Program-made: the position numbers and the translations under genes
Source of the DNA: Dactylellina haptotyla
Taxonomy: Eukaryota > Ascomycota > Orbiliomycetes > Orbiliales > Orbiliaceae
Direction of reading: 5' to 3'
NCBI GenBank assembly: GCA_031310005.1
Contig: CM062382.1
Coordinates: 1,116,001-1,180,000, forward strand
Length of the DNA: 64,000 nt
Part shown: positions 59,737-64,000 of the stretch, piece by piece
Layout of the letters: the number at the start of each line of letters is the position of its first letter
Position numbering within the stretch: the stretch's first letter is position 1
The notes under the pieces: generated by a model
The model's database searches: none
What the model was told of the DNA's origin: nothing
Seen by the model: the letters and a program-made list of their open reading frames with translations, nothing else

Positions 59737-60995
59737 CTTGGTAGATTAGGGGAGTAGATTGCTAGTCCTTCTTAATTAAGTATGGCGGTAGGCGATGGTT
59801 ATCTTTGGTCTTGATCAATTGATACAATTAATCAATTGTAACTTTCCCTTACAAGGCAATATGCGCAATAGAATAATATCTTTAATATTGACACGAGCAA
59901 ATGAAGAATATTTTAAGATTAGCAGCAGTATACTAGGAAGAGTGGAGTCGATGCCACCAATTTATAGCGAACTGCGATTCTGTGAGCAAGTTTACAGTCT
60001 ACCCCGCGAATCGGAAAGAGGGGCTAATCAATTGAGCCTAACAGCCGTCAAATATCCGTTTCTCCGCCCCTCGCCGCTGGCCGCCGCCATCTAACACGCT
60101 ACCGTGGATGACGTCCAGCTTTGCCCAAAAGGTTTGGTAGTACCAGTGTACCGACTTCTGCAACACCAACGCATCCGCATCAAAGGATAATATGTATTAG
60201 CTACTATAATTTCATTCGATATACATAGGAAATGGGGCTGGCAAGCGTAAAGTGTGAGGAAGCAGTCAGACGAATTACTGCCAGAACCTAGAGAAACACC
60301 CTTTTCTAGACTCGGAAGCTAATCTCATCTTTTCCATTTATTGGGCCCCTTCTGCCACTAAGTCTTGTTCGTGTCCGGCGCCACTTATTTTTGCGCATAA
60401 TCCAGGTTTTTCGAGTAACTAGACCATGTCCGTGATTTAATTAGCGCCGTAACACCAATAATATCTTTCATTCTTTAGCATCACCATTCGAGGTATCCCG
60501 TTAAGAGTACTCTGATAATAAGGGGATTGTTGCCGCAAAATCCGTTGCGGTGGGCTATATCAAATCCGACTAGCAGAAACCTGCTAAGATAGAAATATTC
60601 TTTGGAATCTTCCCCGTTACGGCTGTTTGCTCTTGGGTGGATGAACTTAAAATTCTGGCATACGAAAATCTCTGGGTGGTGCAGCTAGACTTACTTACGC
60701 CGGGATAATCTACCCATAATTGCCACATTTGCATATGGCATTCATCTTATCATCTTCGAATCCCCAAAGCGCTTCTCCCTTGGTAGAATAACCTGTCCAA
60801 ATCAATCAATCCACCATGTATTAAGTAGTTGCTCTACAGTTTCAGGCTATGAAATCACGCGCCTCAATAGTTCGCTTCGGGTTCTCAGGATTTAGTGTAT
60901 CGCTGCTCTATGTTTGGTATTCATCTACATTGATAGGTTTCCCAGATTGCTTGGGCCGTTCTATTACAATAAGAATACGATGACTTAACGAACCT
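59737..60995. other. Intergenic region between cyanase and the MurE-like gene
   Basis: 1.26 kb, AT-rich near 59810-59930. It serves as the cyanase promoter and the MurE-like 3' region. No further gene, repeat or integration scar seen. Confidence 0.55.
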
Positions 60996-62591
60996 TCAAC
61001 CCTTGCTCTTTCTGGTTCTCAAAGCTTCCCGAGCCACTTCCCGATCGTCAAAGTGAATAATTGTATCCTTAAGAACTTGATATGTCTCATGCCCCTTCCC
61101 AGCCAGCACGATAAAGTCACCCTCTCTAGCAATTCCCACAGCGTACTCGATGGCCTTCCGTCTATCCACCTCAACCACAACTTCTGTGTCCCCACCATCA
61201 GCAATACCATTCCTGATATCCCGAACTATCTTCTCCGGGTCTTCCGACCTTGGGTTATCACTCGTTATTACCACCACGTCCGCCAGCTCCGCTGCGACAG
61301 CTCCCATCTGCGACCTCTTCGAATGATCTCGGTCCCCACCGCACCCAAACACGCAAATCAACCTGCCCTTACCGGCATTGAACTCCCTAATGGCGGGGAG
61401 AATCTTCTCCAACGCCCCTGCGCTATGTGCGTAATCCACAACTACACCGAACTCCTGCCCCTCGTTGATAAACTCCATTCTTCCCGCCGGAGGTTTAACC
61501 GTATTCATCGCCTGCTGTATTTCCGCCATTGGAATCTTCCTCTGTAAACCGCAGGATATCGCCGCCAAAGAATTATAAACGTTAAACCTCCCCGTAAGCG
61601 CCACATCGAACAGCCCTCGTGAACCTTCACTCTCAACCGTAAACCGCACGCTCGCCGGCGCCAACTCCACATCCCCACCCTTCACATCCGCCTCACTTTC
61701 GATCCCGTAAGTGACATACGGATACCCGCTAACAACCCGCCCGACCAACTCCTTCCCCTTCTCGTCATCAATATTCACGATCGCCGTAAACGGCTTGTAC
61801 TGCAGTGAATACCGCGCCAACTCCGTAAAGAACAGCATCTTCGTGTCCCAATACTCCTGCATCGACCCGTGGAAGTCCAAATGATCCTGACTGAAATTCG
61901 TATACACCGCAAAATCGAACGCACAGCCCACGCACCGCTGTAATCCCAGCCCGTGGCTGGAGACCTCGATCACCACGGCCTCCGCGCCGCTGTCCACAAA
62001 CTCAGCGAGTAACCGCTGGGTATCCAGGCTCCGCGGGGTGGTGCAGCCCGTGTCGAAATATGTCTTCTCGCTGGTGGCACCGAGGGTCCCGATCACGCCT
62101 ACGGAGCTCAGCCCTTGCCGCCGGAGCACCTGCGCGATTAATGCTGCCGTGGTGGTCTTCCCGTTCGTACCCGTGATCCCCACTAGTAGTAATTTCCGGG
62201 ACGGGTGGCCGTAGAATTCAGCAGCCATCAGTGCGAGGGCGCGCCTGGTGTCCGGGACGACAACTTTGGCGATCGAGTCCGGCAGATCGGCGAATGCGGA
62301 TTCGTCGTCCGCGATGATAACTGTAGCCCCGCGTTTTACAGCCTCCGCCGCCATGATTGGCGGGGTCCCCCGTTTGGCGTCATCGGCTTCGAAGTCCTGG
62401 TCGTTGGGGACGCAGACGAGTGCCGACTTGAGGACTTTGTTAGGGTTGTAGTATTTTTGGTCGACGCAGACCAGGGCTGACCCAGCGGTGAGTTTGCGAG
62501 GGTCGTAGAATAGTTGGTCGACGGGGGTGTTTTCGTCTCCGATGATGCGGGCTTCCGGAACCGCGGCTAGGAGGTTTTTCAGGATGGCCAT
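60996..62591 (-). CDS. MurE-type ligase (UDP-MurNAc-L-Ala-D-Glu:meso-diaminopimelate ligase homologue)
   Basis: In bacteria MurE adds the third amino acid to the peptidoglycan precursor using ATP. Here it is a single uninterrupted frame of 531 residues from an ATG at 62591, full family length. Domain order is normal: an N-terminal UDP-binding-like domain (1-110), a central ATPase and a C-terminal ligase domain. Seen: P-loop GITGTNGKTT (138-147), TTP (184-186), EVSSHGL with H213, R219, HLDFHG followed by the carbamylated-Lys equivalent K251, DYAH (386-389), GCGGDRD with R421, DNPR (445-448) and GKGHE (498-502). DNPR plus that Glu mark the diaminopimelate-using subgroup. The N-terminal domain is less conserved (the DSR motif reads DPR at 30-32), so the acceptor may differ. 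Fungi lack peptidoglycan, so the true substrate is unknown. Bacterial origin is inferred from the family and the lack of introns. No targeting signal is obvious. Confidence 0.93.
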   Translation of the reverse strand: MAILKNLLAAVPEARIIGDENTPVDQLFYDPRKLTAGSALVCVDQKYYNPNKVLKSALVCVPNDQDFEADDAKRGTPPIMAAEAVKRGATVIIADDESAFADLPDSIAKVVVPDTRRALALMAAEFYGHPSRKLLLVGITGTNGKTTTAALIAQVLRRQGLSSVGVIGTLGATSEKTYFDTGCTTPRSLDTQRLLAEFVDSGAEAVVIEVSSHGLGLQRCVGCAFDFAVYTNFSQDHLDFHGSMQEYWDTKMLFFTELARYSLQYKPFTAIVNIDDEKGKELVGRVVSGYPYVTYGIESEADVKGGDVELAPASVRFTVESEGSRGLFDVALTGRFNVYNSLAAISCGLQRKIPMAEIQQAMNTVKPPAGRMEFINEGQEFGVVVDYAHSAGALEKILPAIREFNAGKGRLICVFGCGGDRDHSKRSQMGAVAAELADVVVITSDNPRSEDPEKIVRDIRNGIADGGDTEVVVEVDRRKAIEYAVGIAREGDFIVLAGKGHETYQVLKDTIIHFDDREVAREALRTRKSKG

Positions 62592-63228
62592 TTTATTTCT
62601 ATCTTCCCTGGCGGGTACTCGAGTATCTTTGGGCTATACTGGATCTCACTTGGGATGCAGTGACAAGTCATAGATATGCATAGATCCAGGTACAGGAATG
62701 TGCAGTGCGTCTTCAGCGTGCCACACCACGTTTGCAACACGGATTTCGGAGTGAGCTGTTGGAATTAATTGTTGGAGACAACGAGGGGATCCCGGGACGT
62801 AGGTGCAGCCTACGTAGGCGGGTTCGAACCGGACAACAGCGATTGGCCTACATACCGAGATCAGGTCTGTTTTAATCGGGAGTCGTTAAGATAAGGTTAG
62901 ATACAGCTCTGCCTGGTTCACATTATCGTGAGTTACATGATTCGCCCGCATTCTAAATTATCAGATGTCCGCCCAAACCAAAGAGACGATATATCGCTAA
63001 ATCCAAATGAATGACTTTTTTGCTCCCCGCTGGTGATGCATGCCAGTCAGGTACGTTTGCAAACAAATTTAAAACGCTATTGTAGCCCCCCGCTGTATTT
63101 CTCAGAAATTTATCCTGTTGCATAATATCCGAGCCAAATCTTTCTATAAAATATTCCAGCTGAAATCACCCCACGTGCTCGCCAAATATACCGATATGTC
63201 CCATTCCCACCCGTAATTGTTATCAAAA
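62592..63228. other. Promoter region of the MurE-like gene
   Basis: 0.64 kb between two minus-strand genes. A GGTTCGAACC palindrome lies near 62820 but does not belong to a tRNA. Nothing else recognised. Confidence 0.55.
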
Positions 63229-64000
63229 TCAATCGTACCGTAAAATAACCATAGTCGCATCCGTGGCAGTCGTAATCAAAAACCCATTCCACGTCTCCGC
63301 GCTCCATACGTAGCAGCTCCACCCTCCCCTGATGCTCCTCATCAACTTATCCAGCCTCTGCTTCTTCACATCGTAATTCTCAATTACCTCCCCCCTCGAC
63401 TCCGCCGCCGCAGCGTTATCCAACGAGATCTCTAAAAGCTGAATGTTCGGATCAAAGATATCTTCCAACGGAACATGCTGCATATGACTCGGGAACAACC
63501 TCACGGGGTCTTTCAAAATCTGATTTCCATCGGTCCCGCCAGCGGCTATCGCCTGACTCATGAGGTTCAGCGCACCTTCCTCCGCCCCGGGCTCATCATA
63601 AAAGATATGAAACAGCCCTTCTTCGGTAATGACACTACTCCTCTGCGTCTGATCTTGATCCAAATACCACGCCTCACGAATACTCGGCCTGGGCAACGTT
63701 GGTTCCACTTTCCTCGCCTCGGACGGGGTGATGGTCCCGTTCCCAAAATGTAAGATATACGCTGCATCATCACCCGGCTGCGAGTCCTGACTATCTCCAG
63801 TCGTCATCTCTACATCATCTGGCGACGCGGGAACATCGGGATCCCACGGATTCGGCTCAAACATCCCCATCCCGTCCGCGCCCTCCATCAGCTCCGCACG
63901 GCTCCTCATATCCTCGCGCGCCCGCGGGAGCAGCAGCGTATAATTCGCATCTTCCTCCTGTATGGACGACTCCAACGCTATACAGAACGGGATGATATTT
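63229..64000 (-). CDS. C-terminal part of an unknown protein, cut by the right edge
   Basis: Not recognised. The minus-strand frame is open from the window edge to a stop at 63229, 256 residues plus stop. There is no ATG at its apparent left limit (the codon at 63975 is TTG, and the frame continues upstream), so the start is outside the window. The first 100 residues are acidic, with an MEGADGMGMFEPNPWDPD stretch and many Asp/Ser. The rest looks folded and ends SCYVWSAETWNGFLITTATD. There are no cysteine clusters, membrane segments or catalytic motifs that I know. Confidence 0.75.
   Translation of the reverse strand, partial: NIIPFCIALESSIQEEDANYTLLLPRAREDMRSRAELMEGADGMGMFEPNPWDPDVPASPDDVEMTTGDSQDSQPGDDAAYILHFGNGTITPSEARKVEPTLPRPSIREAWYLDQDQTQRSSVITEEGLFHIFYDEPGAEEGALNLMSQAIAAGGTDGNQILKDPVRLFPSHMQHVPLEDIFDPNIQLLEISLDNAAAAESRGEVIENYDVKKQRLDKLMRSIRGGWSCYVWSAETWNGFLITTATDATMVILRYD

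Noticed and set aside
19445-62591. A bacterial-style diaminopimelate/peptidoglycan pathway formed by the DapA-family gene and the MurE-like gene
   Set aside because: The two are 40 kb apart, no other dap or mur gene is present, and the DapA-family protein fits the keto-acid aldolases common in fungi.
62760-62880. tRNA suggested by GGTTCGAACC near 62820
   Set aside because: The T-arm stem does not pair properly and no acceptor stem, D-arm or anticodon arm can be placed around it.

Overview
The window is from a filamentous ascomycete (Pezizomycotina). Genes are split by short introns with GT...AG ends and CTAAC/CTGAC-like branch sites. There is a Zn2Cys6 regulator, a Clr5-domain protein and an Aspergillus BglA-type GH3 beta-glucosidase, and intergenic stretches run to several kilobases. 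I could not identify the genus. I rebuilt every exon chain by hand from splice signals, codon phase and family motifs; no transcript or database was consulted.

Layout, left to right: the start of an unknown gene leaving the left edge (minus); a coiled-coil hypothetical protein (plus, 1987-3967); a 1040-residue von Willebrand A protein ending in a RING-IBR-RING2 (RBR) ubiquitin-ligase module (minus, 4426-7805); a ZIP zinc transporter (plus, 10521-11920); then three metabolic genes, a Gfo/Idh/MocA oxidoreductase (plus, 15482-18070), a DapA-family aldolase (minus, 19445-20413) and an ADH6/7-type NADP alcohol dehydrogenase (minus, 22174-23464). A Clr5 plus ankyrin protein follows (minus, 25583-26923). 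After a 3.9 kb gap comes a secreted GH3 beta-glucosidase in 20 exons (plus, 30786-35327), tail-to-tail with a Zn2Cys6 regulator (minus, 36066-39050).

The right half holds a one-TM hypothetical protein, a small membrane protein, a Mug135-like protein, a four-TM protein, a phospholipase D with long disordered insertions (minus, 50056-54302), a 2-oxoglutarate/Fe(II) dioxygenase (plus, 57246-58524), a five-exon cyanase (minus, 58910-59736), an intronless MurE-type ligase (minus, 60996-62591) and a gene cut by the right edge.

The most striking item is the MurE homologue. It is a bacterial peptidoglycan enzyme with the ATP, carbamyl-lysine and diaminopimelate-binding motifs kept, lying without introns in a fungus that makes no peptidoglycan. 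It neighbours a cyanase and a dioxygenase, so transfer and recruitment to another amide-forming reaction is a reasonable hypothesis. Second are the 5-22 nt microexons in the GH3, phospholipase D and cyanase genes, which simple ORF reading truncates. Third is the VWA-RBR domain combination. The oxidoreductase/aldolase/alcohol dehydrogenase group could act together in sugar or sugar-acid catabolism, but that rests only on proximity.
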